Below, one piece after another: positions 30,833-42,699 of a stretch of DNA of 64,000 nucleotides; positions within the stretch are counted from its first letter, which is position 1; every line of letters begins with the position of its first letter. Both the position numbers and the translations under genes were made by a program. The DNA is from Nemertoderma westbladi. Taxonomy: Eukaryota; Xenacoelomorpha; Nemertodermatida; Nemertodermatidae. The notes under the pieces are model-generated. The model saw nothing but the letters and a program-made list of their open reading frames with translations. It was not told the origin of the DNA and searched no databases. The stretch covers positions 1-64,000 of the forward strand of contig JAUCBJ010006656.1 of the NCBI GenBank assembly GCA_032718475.1. The letters are read 5' to 3'.

Positions 30833-31990
30833 GGGCCAATGAACCGAATGAGGGGACCACAAAGGAGCCATACGACCCTATTGTGGATGAACTTCGCCAT
30901 ATCGCATTGGCGGACCCTGAATACACTGAGTTAATCGATCAGATCCTTGTGGGATTTCAAACAATCCATAAGGCATCAGACTCAGTCAAACTTTTTAAAT
31001 CAATAAGGGACTCCCTGTCGGTAAACTACAACCTCGTCCTATTCGGTGATCGCTTAGTCATACCAAAGGCTGCTCGAAGCGATATTCTAGAATGCCTACA
31101 TAGCCCTCATCAAGGAATGACGAGGACAAAACAATGTGCGCGCCAAACGGTATACTGGCTCGGAATTGGCCGGGACATTGAGGCAATGACACGGGAATGC
31201 GAAGACTGTAAGCAGCGATTGCCAAGTCTACCGAAAAAAACTCTCAAGGCGTATGACCCACCTACCCGACCATTTCAGCCCGCATCTGCAGACCTATTCG
31301 AATTGAGGAGACGTCATTTCTTGGTATATACCGACTGTTGTCTGGTTACCCAAGCATCACGGAGTGGTAAAGAACACCATGTGCCAGACTAGTAACCTCT
31401 GCATTACGCAAACACTTTGTAGACTTGGGGGTTCCCACGGTATTAAGAACCGATGGGGGACCACAATTTTCAGCCCGTTTCACCAGGGATTTCCTGAAAC
31501 GTTGGGGCGTTGCCTGGAAACCTAGCACACCCTACTACCCAACCAGTAATGGTCACGCTGAGGCGTCAGTAAAACGTCTCAAGTCATTACTGGCAAAGTG
31601 TTCTCAACCCGACATTCACTTGGAGGAATTCCTCCAAGGACTTGTGGAACTCAGAAATTGTCCTCGCAGTGACGGAGCATCCCCAAGTGAACGCGTGTTT
31701 GGTAGATTATTACGAACACGCTTACCTGCCCACCATACGCGGTACGCACAGAGATGACGAGATGAGGCTGATGAAACAGACACAGCTGCTGCCTCTCACC
31801 TTGAGAAAATGGAGGAATTATTCAACCGCACCGATACTGATCTACCCAGCTTCAAATGCGGGTCTAATGTTCGTATACAAGACTCAAATACCAATCGCTG
31901 GACATATATTGGTTGGTACGATCGTTGGTGTGGGTAGAAACCGGGATTATATGGTTAAACTACCATCGGGATGCACCTGGTGGTGAAACC
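30833..31990 (+). pseudogene. Gypsy integrase, frameshifted
   Basis: The zinc region (LHSPHQGMTRTKQCARQ ... CEDCKQR) near 31095-31215 is followed by a core in which DLF and TDGGPQFSARF carry the first acidic residues. Sequence near 31545 (SNGHAEASVKRLKSLL) carries the catalytic Glu. A stop at about 31390 and a frame change near 31700 break it. A short C-terminal beta-rich remnant runs to about 31985. Confidence 0.8.
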
Positions 31991-32196
31991 GACGCTTTCC
32001 TAGACCATATTGCATACCACTGAAGAAAGATTTAGATATTACACCAGATGAGTACGTAAATGAAAGTAATACTGAAACCGAAAGTAAACCTAACCTCGGC
32101 GAAGCGAACGGCTTCAAAGCAAAAAAGTTCACTGGTGAATTTACTTCACCAACGATTTAGACTGTCAAAATCGAAAGAAAAAAAAGGAAAGGGCGT

Positions 32197-32437
32197 TGTG
32201 ATAGACCAATATAATTAGGTCATACTTAAGCTGGTGGAGGGTTACTGTTTTGGTTACATATAATATTAATATATGACATACCGTGCTCCAGTATTCAGTG
32301 TACTGGTTTAAGGGTAATGGTGGTTACCGGTACTGATTAACATGTGAGGATTGACAATTATATATAGACATGTATGGCGTTGTTATATTGTTATTCCTCT
32401 CTCTGAGTGTCCAGTGATCCACAGAAGGACGGAGACA
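32197..32437 (+). repeat. 3' LTR of Gypsy element (241 bp), with polypurine tract upstream
   Basis: Matches 27143-27382. The preceding 32173-32193 is almost all purine (GAAAGAAAAAAAAGGAAAGG) and fits a plus-strand primer. Confidence 0.9.
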
Positions 32438-32443
32438 CAACAC

Positions 32444-32921
32444 ATACCTTATTTCTCCTAAAACTCGTAGGATAATAAATTCTCTGGGGACTATTTTTAC
32501 AGAGTCTCTTTCCAACTCCGCTACAGGGGTCTGCCAAAAGTTACAAAATTTAGGATATAGTAGGCCTATATATATATAAAATATATAGGATTTACAGAAT
32601 ACAGAAAATTATGTGGAATATTAAAGAACGATTGTTTTTATCCAACAATTTGTATCATGTTCATCACAAATCTTGCTTCAGCGCTGCTACGAGTTGCAAT
32701 TACTCTATACTTTATCTTCCTCGGCGATGACATGGTGATTTATTTAACAAAACGTAAAAAAAAGAGAAAAAGTTAAAAGGAAAGAAAAAAGTCTAAATCA
32801 ACTACACAATTGGCTTCAAGCAAATAATGTGCGGCTAATCTTTAAATAACTGAAAAATAAAATTTCGCCGCGGCAGAAAGATTTCCAGCAACGCATATGA
32901 TGGCATATTATCTTGGGACTC
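32444..32921 (+). repeat. Right half of paralogous segment A (partner 39985-40400)
   Basis: Shares long nearly identical stretches with 39985-40400, including CTTCCTCGGCGATGACATGG and TTTCCAGCAACG. Homology starts just after the Gypsy 3' LTR and ends near 32900. Confidence 0.8.
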
Positions 32922-33140
32922 GAGAATAGATCTATTGGAGCTCAGTATGGCGTGTTGGCTCGGCTCGAGGCGCAAAAATAGATCAAATGGAGCACTGTAG
33001 GCCGTGTTAGCTCGCCTTGGGGCGCGAGGATAGATCTAATGGAACGCAGTTAGGGCGTGTTGGCTCGGCTCGGGGCGCGAGGATAGATCTAATGGAGCGC
33101 AGTTAGGGCGTGTTGGCTCGGCTTGTAATGTGAGAATAGA
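32922..33140 (+). repeat. 53-bp minisatellite, about four units
   Basis: Units begin GAGGATAGATCTAATGGAGC and contain GGGCGTGTTGGCTCGGCTCG. Four copies lie in tandem, the outer ones more diverged. It is absent from the paralogous segment at 40.4 kb, which ends where this array starts. Confidence 0.85.
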
Positions 33141-33878
33141 TCATATAGAATAGGCCTACAGTAGATTCATATAAATGAATAAAAATAAGAATGAAAAAAA
33201 ATTAATACAAATGTACAAAAAAACGTATCAAATTTAGGCCTACAGTAGTCTGTTAGTGGTTATTAAGTTGAGTTTCTAAGTTCTGAGTCTGAATTGTTCT
33301 GAGACAATACTTTTTATCTTTGATATTTTATAAAAATATTTTGGATTTTCTGGGTTGGGAAATACTGTATAATGATATTATAGATTAGGGGCTATAAATG
33401 GCCCGATTCCTTACCGGTTATTGTAAGATTGAATTTATTTGGAAAATTACTACTGTAGTCATAACGTTATTCTTTCATCCTTTGACGAAAAATTTATATC
33501 CTTGAATACCTCTTTGCGGCCAATGCAAGAATTTATAATCTTGATTTGAAATGCTGCTTCTGTTGGAATCGGTATGGAGGATTATGTAATAAAAGAAGGT
33601 GAGCAAATTTTTGTTTCTCTTATTTTTAAAGGGGAAAACCGCTATTTATATTACATATACTGTACATATACATATATTTAAATGCACAAGCGCTCAGAAA
33701 TATTTTTATAATAAATAAATATAACTTTAGCAGAAAAGTCCCATAACCTTATGTTTAATTCATAGTGTTACATTACTGTTCAGTATATCCTAATACTGAA
33801 ACATAGAGCACTAATTCAACAGCGACGTACAGTAAAAAGTTTAGGGAATTTTTTTTTACTTTTAATAAGAGAGTTCAG
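33141..33878. other. Noncoding stretch downstream (minus strand) of a probable exon
   Basis: AT-rich, with no ORF or recognised repeat. If the exon at 33879-34045 is real, its 3' untranslated region lies here on the minus strand; stop-proximal T-rich DNA is seen at 33840-33860. Confidence 0.4.
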
Positions 33879-34045
33879 TTAACTTTCTTTCAAGATGTCC
33901 GAAACAATCATTGGTGCAATAATTTCCTTTAACGCCTCTTTCTCATCGGCGGCACGCTTCTGCACATCCACACTCGCTTCCCCGCCGTCACGGGCCTTCA
34001 ACTCCATCTCGGGGCAAAGTGGATGATAGCAACCTGATCTAGCAT
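33879..34045 (-). CDS. Probable terminal coding exon of an unidentified gene
   Basis: On the minus strand an acceptor-like sequence (TTTGGTCAATTTCAG) is followed by 54 open codons and TAA. The exon would start in phase with two bases of a split codon. The peptide includes CYHPLCPEMELKARDGG and ends KRAADEKEALKEIIAPMIV then SDILKES. The block is clearly GC-richer than its surroundings, as expected of coding DNA. No homologue was recognised and no upstream exon was found to the right, where repeats begin at once. It could be the last exon of a host gene or of a transposon gene. Confidence 0.45.
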
Positions 34046-34137
34046 CTGAAATTGACCAAATATATTTTTATATATTATATAAAATTATTTACAGGGAAAA
34101 TAGCAAGGGGAGGGGGGGTTGTCCTCGTTTCGATAAT

Positions 34138-35425
34138 TTCTGCTCACAATCCACAATTTCCATGTATTATAAAGTTCTACAGTACTGTATAATAACAATA
34201 TAAATCATAACAGCACCAACTGCAGGAATGCAATATATTACATATGCCTTAGGCATCCTCTTCAGGCAGTCTGTCGTACAGATTAAGAAAGCTAATAGTG
34301 TAACAATCTACAAATTACAAAAACACATATTACCGGTATTTACTGTTTTGTACAGTACGGTTAGGTTAGCAAATTGCCAATTGGGTTGTCGTTTCAACCT
34401 TCTTATAGGGTTAATGTTAAATTAATATTGAAAAATTTCTACCTAAAAGTAAAAATTTTACTGTAAACTGTGTTCCTAAATTTAGTTTATTGTTTTTGTT
34501 AGAAAAGTTTGCCATTATAACCTGCTACTGTACTTTCATTTAAAATAAAGTACAGGAGAAGAAATAACGCAGCTCGTTCCTCATTGTGCCCATGTTTCCT
34601 AGGAGACGTTAAACACAGCTCGTTCCTCATTGTGCCCATGTTTCCATTCTTGCCGATTAGTGGAATGGTTACATCGCTATTACTTACTAAACATAGACTC
34701 GAGTTCGATCCCGGCCGTATCTGTTAATTTTTTAATATTATTTAGCAATCATCACTTAAAATCGTCAATAACTTAAACAATAGTTTTATACAGAGATGAA
34801 GAAGTGGGTACGTTTAATACCGCAAGGAACGACATAGACTGTCAAAACCACAGCAAACTCATAATCTAGACAATCTTAGTTCCCAATCAACTTAGATCTT
34901 AAGCTATGGCTGTATGGGGTCGCTGAAATTTAGTTAGGTCCTGTATGTCGGTCGGTCTTTCTGACTATCCGACAATCTGTCCGTCATAAATATAAGAAAG
35001 AACACACCATTTAGCTAATAGTATAGTTATTGGGGTTTTCGTGGCCGCAGAACTTATTTCTAGTGTCAGTTGTAACATTTGATGACTTCCCCATTATCTG
35101 TTTGGCTCTCAGGCTGTCGGTTATATTTTGACGGGCAGACTGACAGTCATACAACTGTACAAACAAAAACAACAATGCCAAATTTGAATACTGACATCAG
35201 AAATGAAGTCACGGATCAAGATAACGCCGATATAGGAAATTTTTCCAGACAGATATGCTTTCTATTGTTTTGGAGACACATACTGACTGACCGACGGACA
35301 GACCGACAGTCAAACGGACAGACAGCTATATCTCGAGAAATAAGAGAGATCTTGCTAAACAGTTTTCAAATTTGGAATCTTGATCAAAATCTGTTATAGA
35401 GGAAATAGAAAAAAACAATTTGATA
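34138..35425 (+). repeat. Dispersed repeat, copy B (paralogue of 96-165 and 1353-2440)
   Basis: Bases 34138-34205 match 96-165; 34365-35420 matches 1353-2440. Around 34655-34725 an A-box-like GATTAGTGGAATGGTTA and a B-box-like GAGTTCGATCCC are spaced as in a tRNA-derived promoter, which suggests a SINE or tRNA relic embedded in the repeat. A 63-bp direct duplication (CGCAGCTCGTTCCTCATTG) at 34565-34650 is extra in this copy. Confidence 0.75.
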
Positions 35426-35664
35426 TTTGATATTGTTGCTATTTCTCATATCAAATGATTATCATATCATTTAGGCAGTCTGGTACCAGTACCAGTATTG
35501 CTGTACTGCAGTAGTGTTGAACCTCCTAGGCCTACAGGCACAGGAATAATTTAAAATGGAAACATGGGCACAATGAGTAACGTGCTGTGTGTAACGTCTC
35601 CTACTGTATGAAGTACAAGCCTACAAGCATGCCTACAACTGCAATACTTGTAGGCCATGCCTGC

Positions 35665-36680
35665 AAATCATTGTATACAAATACACAAGATACTGCAATT
35701 AGTAATCCTGTTACCGGTAACGGTAAACTGGTATGAGCATTGTTATGTTATGAGTGAAATAAACATTCATTTTGCGATGTTTTATGCCCCAAATTAACAT
35801 TTTATTAAAATACTTAATCAAATTCAATATTTATTTTCCCCTGGCTCGTAGTACAATATTTAACTATAATATTCATCTGGGATTCCCCGAAAAAAACAAT
35901 TCCTCTACATAAGATAAACATCAGTCTAAATGATCAACTTTGTGGGTGTCTATAAAGAACTGAAGGAACTTACCCGGAATCTCAGCTAAAAGTACAATCA
36001 ATAACGCAACAAAATAGTATAACTTGGTCATATTGACTGACAAAATAATATATGGCTTGTTGCTCTAAAATTATATTGTTTTAACTCTCAGATAATATTT
36101 TACTGGTTTTGCTCCAAGTACAGTAAAAATAAGTTCAAATGTACTTCATATAAATACTAGTAGTTCCAGATAGAGATAATGAAACGACTAAATAGTTCAC
36201 ATCTGCTCCGCACTCATTACCTTCCTATATGTGGATGACTAAAAGGTTGTCACCATCCTGCACTGATTATCTTCCTATATGTGGATGACTAAAAGGTTGC
36301 CACCAACCTGCACTCACTATCTTTCTATATGTTTGATGACTAAAACGATAACACCATCCTGCACTCATTACCTTCCTATATGTGGCTGTGGATGACTAAA
36401 AGGTTGCCACCATCCTGCACTCATTACCGTCCTATATGTGGATGACTAAAAGGTTGTGACCAACCTGCACGTGAGTGCATGGTTGATGACTAAAAGGATA
36501 ACACCATCCTGCATTCATTACCTTCCTATATGTGGATGACTAAAAGGTTGGCACCAACCTGCACTCACTATCTTCCAATATTTTTTATGACTAAAAGGTT
36601 GTCCCCATCATGCACTGATTATTTTCCTATATGGTTGACGACTAAAAGGATGACACCATCCTGCACTTATTAAGTTCCGA
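35665..36680 (+). repeat. Dispersed repeat with 50-bp minisatellite (paralogue of 16113-16965)
   Basis: Matches 16113-16640 up to about 36180, then an array of about nine units near 50 bp with GATGACTAAAAGGTTG and CACCATCCTGCACTCATTAC blocks. It ends near a 22-G run at 36693-36714. Confidence 0.8.
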
Positions 36681-36692
36681 TAGAGGGGTGGA

Positions 36693-36714
36693 GGGGGGGG
36701 GGGGGGGGGGGGGG
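36693..36714. repeat. Poly-G tract (22 G)
   Basis: Uninterrupted G run just after the minisatellite. Confidence 0.95.
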
Positions 36715-36816
36715 CAACTCAAATCCTATCTAGGCGACTTTATATCTCGTCTCAATGTTAAATTATCTGTTTTAAGGAAAATATGCTGGTTACAGAGGCA
36801 CGTTATTCGTTAATCG

Positions 36817-37352
36817 TTATTCTCGATTGCTGCAAAGCTTGCTGGATCTTAAGAGGAGTCTGACCTCTGCAGGCAAGATACTGTGGTCTGAGAAAATTAG
36901 CTGGAGTGAGTTGTATGCCTTGCAGTTGATCATTCTATTCCTCCACTTTTTTTTATTAAGGATGTAGCTAGCTGCGCTTTTGTTCCTTTCACGTATTGAA
37001 AGTTCCACAGCATCGACTTCGTTGACATCATTTCACATTCTTCCTTAAGGACTAACTAGTGTTACAGCTGTACTGTAACACTTAGTCCAATTCGGTATTC
37101 AGGACTACCTCCAGAAATAAGTTTGACTTTGTGTTTCGTAATGTCCCTTATAAGTCCGACAGATCTTCAAAATCTTGACTGCTTGTTCTGGCATTGATGC
37201 ATATTTATGCAACATATTTATTCTGTTGTCTTGGGATTCCCATCAAATGTTGCAAATATGAAATTGTAATTTGTAGATTCGATGTTGTTAAAGGTCTGAA
37301 GTGCAAAGGTGCCAATTGATGCTTTGGTCGAATTTCTTTCTGCTGAGTTTGT
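36817..37352 (-). pseudogene. LINE endonuclease fragments (copy B), interrupted
   Basis: Minus-strand 37352-37085 matches the endonuclease fragment at 26397-26852. Further downstream on the minus strand, 37008-36830 encodes NCKAYNSL...FSDHSILPAEVRLLLR, the end of the same endonuclease with its SDH motif. Between them sit about 75 bases with GTGTTACAGCTGTA that also occur inverted at 19910-19990. The start of the fragment continues at 39436-39565 beyond a 2-kb insertion. Confidence 0.7.
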
Positions 37353-39435
37353 GGGGCAAGCGTCGAAAGTAAGCGAGCTTAGCATACAGGTACCACTAAC
37401 TCAATCGGTGTGTCTGTTGTTCTGTTGTGTCCAATTTTAAACGTTAATAACTCAGCCAAATGTTAATGAAATTTAAACAAACTTGGTACACATGTAGTCT
37501 GGCCAAAGTTTAGAAATTTTCCAAGTTCAATTTGCGTGTGGTCTTCGTGCAGCATCTGTGTAACTGTCCTACAGTTATAATAAATTTATCTACCCAAAAA
37601 TTATTAGGCTTGGCATCAGCTGGTTGCTAGGAGACTAAATCAGCTTGGTTTCTGGCAAATTATGAAATTACAGTAACATTGTTGGCCTGTCTGCCTGTAC
37701 CTGTACTATACTCAATCCCTGAATCTGGAATCAGACAATACTATCATACCGTATTCAGTGTTTTATGGTACTGACTGACTGTTACCGTGGTACCGGTGCA
37801 GTGATTTTAGATCACGTCTACTAGTACAGGACAGGCCTAATTCTGTAATTCCTGAATTCTGTAGGCCCTAATTAGCCATGCACTGCAGTGCGGACTGCGG
37901 TCCTGAATTAGTTTAGAGGGTCCGTTGGCGCCGTACCGCCCTACTACTGTCAGACTGTACAACCGGCTGACCGGACCGGTAGCAACTGCCAACTACATAA
38001 CTACCGGTACGGTACTGAACTACGACAGCACTATCGCATTTCCACGCTCCTGTCAGCAATGAAAGAAAATTAATTTCTTCGTTTACGGTTTCTGCTCTTG
38101 TTAACGGTTTAATATGTTAATTAAAGACTATGTATTGGTACGACCGACGGCACCGGCAACTGGTATAATCAGATGTAGATGTACATACCAATCTGCCAAT
38201 ACAACAATAGCAATAGGGCTACCCCTACCAACCATCCATCGACTCGGCAACTGCAACCATGGAAGGTATGCGGACTAACCAGCTGACCGGCATGCGGCAA
38301 CCAACTGACAGGTATCACTAACTCAATCGGTGTGTCTGTTGTTCTGTTGTGTCCAAATTTTAAACGTTAATAACTCAGCCAAATGTTAATGAAATTTAAC
38401 CAAACTTGGTACACATGTAGTCTGGCCAAAGTTTAGAAATTTTCCAAGTTGAATTTGCGTGGGGTCTTTATGCAGCATCTATGTAAATGTCTTACAGTTA
38501 TAATAAATTTATCTATCCAAAAATTATTAGGCTTGGCATCAGCTGGTTACTAGTCAGGTGGGTTTGAAATTCAGCAATACCAGTACAATGCAGCAATAAT
38601 GTGGCCTTGGGTTAGTTTTTGACCATTGTGGTAGGCCTATTTCACTTACAGCCATTTCAACATTTCCAGGTTGCTGCAGAGTTCAGAGTACGACACCGGT
38701 GCCATGAGATGCCTGTACTGCTCACTGATCACTGCTCATTATGTGGTAGGCCTAGCTTTCTAGACTGGTTGTCAGTCTGTCAGTGTGGTACTGCTACTGC
38801 ATTATCTGAGTATGGGTATGTGCGGTAGTGTAGAAGGAGTCCTGCAATTGCCTGAGTGATGTCTGAATTGCGATATCGCGACTATTCAGCCATATCATGT
38901 AATGACGGCATGGTACTTTAATCTGGTTAAACATATGTGGCGCCACCCACCAATCGGCTCTGCAACGGCAACCATGCAGCCATGGAAGTTTTGAAATTAT
39001 GCGGACTTAAGACAGACTGACATATTGTCAGGTTGTACCAGCTGACCTTTATTTCATGTTCCGGTATCCACTACTGCACTAGGTGCCCCAACAGCCCAAT
39101 AGGGCAATACCAAGCAACGTTTTGGAATTGTAACGGTACTCAAACATATCGCCATCAAGGCCACCGCCTCTGTCTGTGGCAGTGTCGTTGACGACCTCGA
39201 CTTTTGTTGGACTAACCGATGAGCGAGACCCGAGGACAGAAGAATGCATTGAATTTTTTGACTGTGGACTTCTATGACATCGATGCCAAGCTGCCAATGC
39301 GAAAGTTTTTTTCTAAGGTTAAATTTTCTTAATTATTTATTTAAATTTCTTAAGTACCGATTTTGGGATAGAATTGCTCACTTTTAATCTGTATCTAATA
39401 ACTGCACCTCGTCCTGCACGATGGCCCCAAGAACG
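37353..39435. mobile_element. 2-kb insertion splitting the LINE fragment, unclassified
   Basis: Its outline is inferred because the LINE endonuclease fragment stops at about 37352 and resumes at about 39436. Inside, a block of about 240 bp starting with CACTAACTCAATCGGTGTGT occurs twice in the same direction (about 37391-37631 and 38315-38553). No transposase is visible. The direct repeats could be long terminal repeats of a small element or an internal duplication. The remainder is rich in ACCGGT and GGTACC. Confidence 0.45.
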
Positions 39436-40400
39436 TGTTACAAACGTCCATCCATTTCCAATATCATTATACTTGAAGCATCGTCTTCATGACAAATTCC
39501 AAGTACTTGAATACAGATGATGTCGATGTAATATTCCATAGTCAAATAATATTTCCCAATTGTTGACACGTTTAACTTATATAATTATTGTTAACTACAC
39601 TTTTACCATATGAATGTCAGCCATCTTTTTGTAATTCATCAGCCTAAATATATTTCCTATGTATTTCCTTCGGATCCATGATTTTTATGTAACTAATTAT
39701 TCTCTGTTGTGTCAACATTTGTTTGTGCGCACTATTTTACTAATGCAATGACTGTCGAGGCAAATCGCCGCACTGAATTATTACATCGCATTATAATCGA
39801 ATCTATTTCTGCTCTTACTACAACTAATTATTTTCGGTTGTTAACTTTTGTTTTTGCGCACTATGTTACTAATGCAAGTGTCTGTCCAGGCAAATCTTGG
39901 TACTGAATTTATTACATTTCATTATTATCGATTTTATTGGTGCTCCTACTACAATACTTCCCGTGTCTGACTGTTCACCATACCTTAATTCTCCTAAAAC
40001 TCATACGATAAGAAATACTCTTGGGACTATTTTTACAGAGTCTCTTTCCAACTCCGCATATATAGGATTTACAGAATAGGCCTACAGAGAATTACGTGGA
40101 ATAGTTAAGAACGATTGTTTTTATCCAACAATTTGTATCATGTTTATCACAAATCTTGCTTTTGCGCTGCTACGAGTTGCAATTACTCTATACTTTATCT
40201 TCCTCGGCGATGACATGGTGATTTATTTAACAAAACGTAAAAAAAAGTGAAAAAGTTAAAAGAAAAGAAAAAAGAAAGACCCACATACAAGTCTAAATCA
40301 ACTACACAATTGGCGTCAAGCAAATAATGTGCGGCTAATCTTGAAATAACTGGAAAATAAAATTTCACCGTGGCAGAAAGATTTCCAGCAACGGATATTA
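39436..40400 (+). repeat. Paralogous segment B (empty-site partner of the Gypsy insertion)
   Basis: Matches 26730-27142 and 32444-32900 in order and orientation. It lacks the 5.3-kb Gypsy element and has 38 bases (TTGGTGCTCCTACTACAATA plus 18) where the element sits in segment A. The two segments are about 90 percent identical by eye. Confidence 0.8.
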
Positions 40401-40510
40401 TGGCGGACTACCTTTTGCGGTTTATATTACATCTAATTAATTTGATATCACACTCCAACCTACAATATATTATCAGAGGTCAAACAACGTCAACTAAAAT
40501 AATAAGTATA

Positions 40511-40895
40511 GTGGTAACAAGGACAATGGACTACAGTGGTAACAAGGACAATGGACTACAGTGGTAACATGGACAATGGACTACAATGGTAACAAGGCCG
40601 TTGACAACAGTGATAACAAGGACAATGGACTACAGTGGTAACAAGGACAATGGACTACAGTGGTAACAAGGACAATGGACTACAATGGTAACAAGGACAA
40701 TGGACTACATTGGTAACAATAACAAGGACAATGGACTACAGTGGTAACAAGGACAATGGACTACAATGGTAACAAGGACAATGGACTACAGTGGTAACAA
40801 GGACAGTGGGCAACAGTGATAACAAGGACAATGAACTACAATGGTAACAAGGCAGTGGACAACAGTGATAACAAGGACTGTGGACCTCAGAAGGG
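40511..40895. repeat. 25-bp minisatellite, about 15 units
   Basis: Unit GTGGTAACAAGGACAATGGA plus CTACA repeated head to tail, with variants such as AACAGTGATAACAAGG in the last third. A lone unit-like remnant occurs at about 42911. Unrelated in sequence to the other 25-bp array at 1061. Confidence 0.92.
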
Positions 40896-41263
40896 GTTGC
40901 AGCAGTCTTATTAACAATTTAACATAGATAGAGAGAAACCCATCACCAATTGCAACATGTTGAAATGCTACAAATATTGGAGGGAAATTAAAAACGTATT
41001 TACCTGTATTAATTAATAATGGCAGTGATTTTTTATGTCCTATTATTTGACTTTTTTTTGTCCTTTTTTTTACGAATTATGCATAATGACTTTTGTTGTC
41101 CTTTTAATGACTTTTATTGTCCTTTTAATGACTTTTTATGTATGTATTTCTTCAAACTGTCAGACTGCTGATTTCTGGACTGTCAGACAGTTGATTTCAC
41201 TATGCCTGTGCCAAAACATTCCATGATTCCATGATTTATAGACTATGAGATAGATTTCCATAT
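40896..41263. other. Noncoding stretch
   Basis: No gene. Contains a degenerate triple repeat of ATGACTTTTxTTGTCCTTTTA (about 41030-41135), complementary in flavour to the AGGACAATAAAAA stretch near 42650. Confidence 0.4.
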
Positions 41264-41530
41264 GCGCAGTGTCGCAGTGTCCGAGTGGATACGGCGCCTG
41301 AACTGTTTACACAATAGTGTTTGGTGGCGCAGACTAAAGGCTGTAGAAATTTCGCACTGTTGTGTCCCTAGGCAAGACACTTTAGACATTAGTGCCTACG
41401 TCAACCCAGCGGTATAATGGGAACCTGGCTTTGCTGGGGTAATGCTAATACTGTAAAAGCGCTTTGAGTATGCTGAGCGTAGAAAAGCGCTATATAAATA
41501 ACCAATATTATTAATATTATTATTATTATG
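41264..41530 (+). repeat. tRNA-derived SINE
   Basis: The head has an A-box-like GTCCGAGTGGATACGGCGCC. The middle carries GTCCCTAGGCAAGACACTTTA, then AATGGGAACCTGGCTTTGCT, and the tail AAGCGCTTTGAG...AAAAGCGCTATATAAAT followed by (TAT)n. This arrangement is widespread in animal SINEs. The B-box is degraded. The ending shared with LINE tails suggests mobilisation by a partner LINE. Confidence 0.75.
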
Positions 41531-41636
41531 CGCCTGTGGTAAAAAGACTCTATATTTAATAGTTTGTGGTTGTTGTCGATAATCTATTACCACATGACGT
41601 AGCAAAACACTCATTTTATAGCCAAAAACAATTACC

Positions 41637-42285
41637 AATTGATGGAAAGGAGCAGGTTAAGGCCGAGTTTTCTAACCAAAACAATAAACAGTCACTTTAC
41701 CAAATCAGGGAAAGGAGCAGGTTACAGAGACGAGATTTTCTAACCAAAACAATAAACGATCACTTAACTAATTGAGGGAAAGGAGCAGGTTGCAGAGGCG
41801 GGATTTTCTAACCAAAACAATAAACGATCACTTAACTTATTGAGGGAAAGGAGCAGGTTACAGAGGCGGGATTTTCTAACCAAAACAGTAAACGATCATT
41901 TAACTAATTGAGGGAAAGGGACAGGTTACAGAGGCGGAATTTTCTAACCAAAACAATAAACGATCACTTAACTAATTGAGGGAAAGGAGCAGGTTACAGA
42001 GGCGGGATTTTCTAACCAAAACAATAAACGATCATTTAACTAATTGAGGGAAAGGGGCAGGTTACAGAGGCGGGCCTTTCTAACCAAAACAATAAACGGT
42101 CACTTTACCAATTCAGGGAAAGGATCAGGTTACAGAGGCGGGATTTTCTAACCAAAACAATAAACGATCATTTAACTAATTGAGGGAAAGGGGCAGGTTA
42201 CAGAAGCGGGATTTTCTAACCAAAACAATAAACGATAATTTAACTAATTGAGGGAAAGGAGCAGGTTACAGAGACGATAAAACTA
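41637..42285. repeat. 68-bp minisatellite, about nine units
   Basis: Units start GAGGGAAAGGAGCAGGTTAC and contain TTTTCTAACCAAAACAATAA. The period is 68 after a first unit of 65. The unit is the reverse complement of a piece of the dispersed repeat at 1440-1500 (TTTATTGTTTTGGTTAGAAA ... AACCTGCTA), so the array grew out of that repeat. Confidence 0.92.
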
Positions 42286-42699
42286 ATACAGTAATAGGCC
42301 TAAATTATGTGAAAGGTATATCCACATTTTCCACAATCCTGCAATCCAGTTTGGCCTATCAATTATTTAAAATTTATTAGCACAACCGGTAGGCCTACCA
42401 TTACCGTATTTAAATGGTAGGCTACACAGTAGGCCTATAGCAGTACCGGTGCCGGTACCGGTACTAAATTACAGAAATACCTGCTTTATACCTACATCTG
42501 TACATACAATACAGCAAAATAGTGCTACTATATACTAATACCGGTACTGATAGCCTGAGAGAACAGCAGTAGAGAAACCGGTAGCATGGAACCTAACATT
42601 AGACTTTTGGAGGACATAAAAAATAAAAAAAAAGGACAAAAAAAGGATTTAAACGGACAATAAAAATTATTGCGATTAATAATTGTTATGGCCTAGACT

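Larger units (their letters stand above)
27143..32437 (+). mobile_element. Gypsy LTR retrotransposon with both LTRs
   Basis: LTRs of 240 and 241 bp start TGTGATAGACC and end GGACGGAGACA, with only a handful of differences (about 2 percent by eye). Gag, protease, RT, RNase H and integrase remnants lie between them in canonical Gypsy order. A primer-binding site TGGCGCAGTGG starts at 27388, and a purine tract ending GGAAAGGGCG precedes the 3' LTR. Coding is broken by several stops and frameshifts. No target duplication was found: the left flank ends TTTTAC and the right begins CAACAC. Compared with the empty paralogous site near 39940, about 38 bp of target are missing. Confidence 0.9.
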
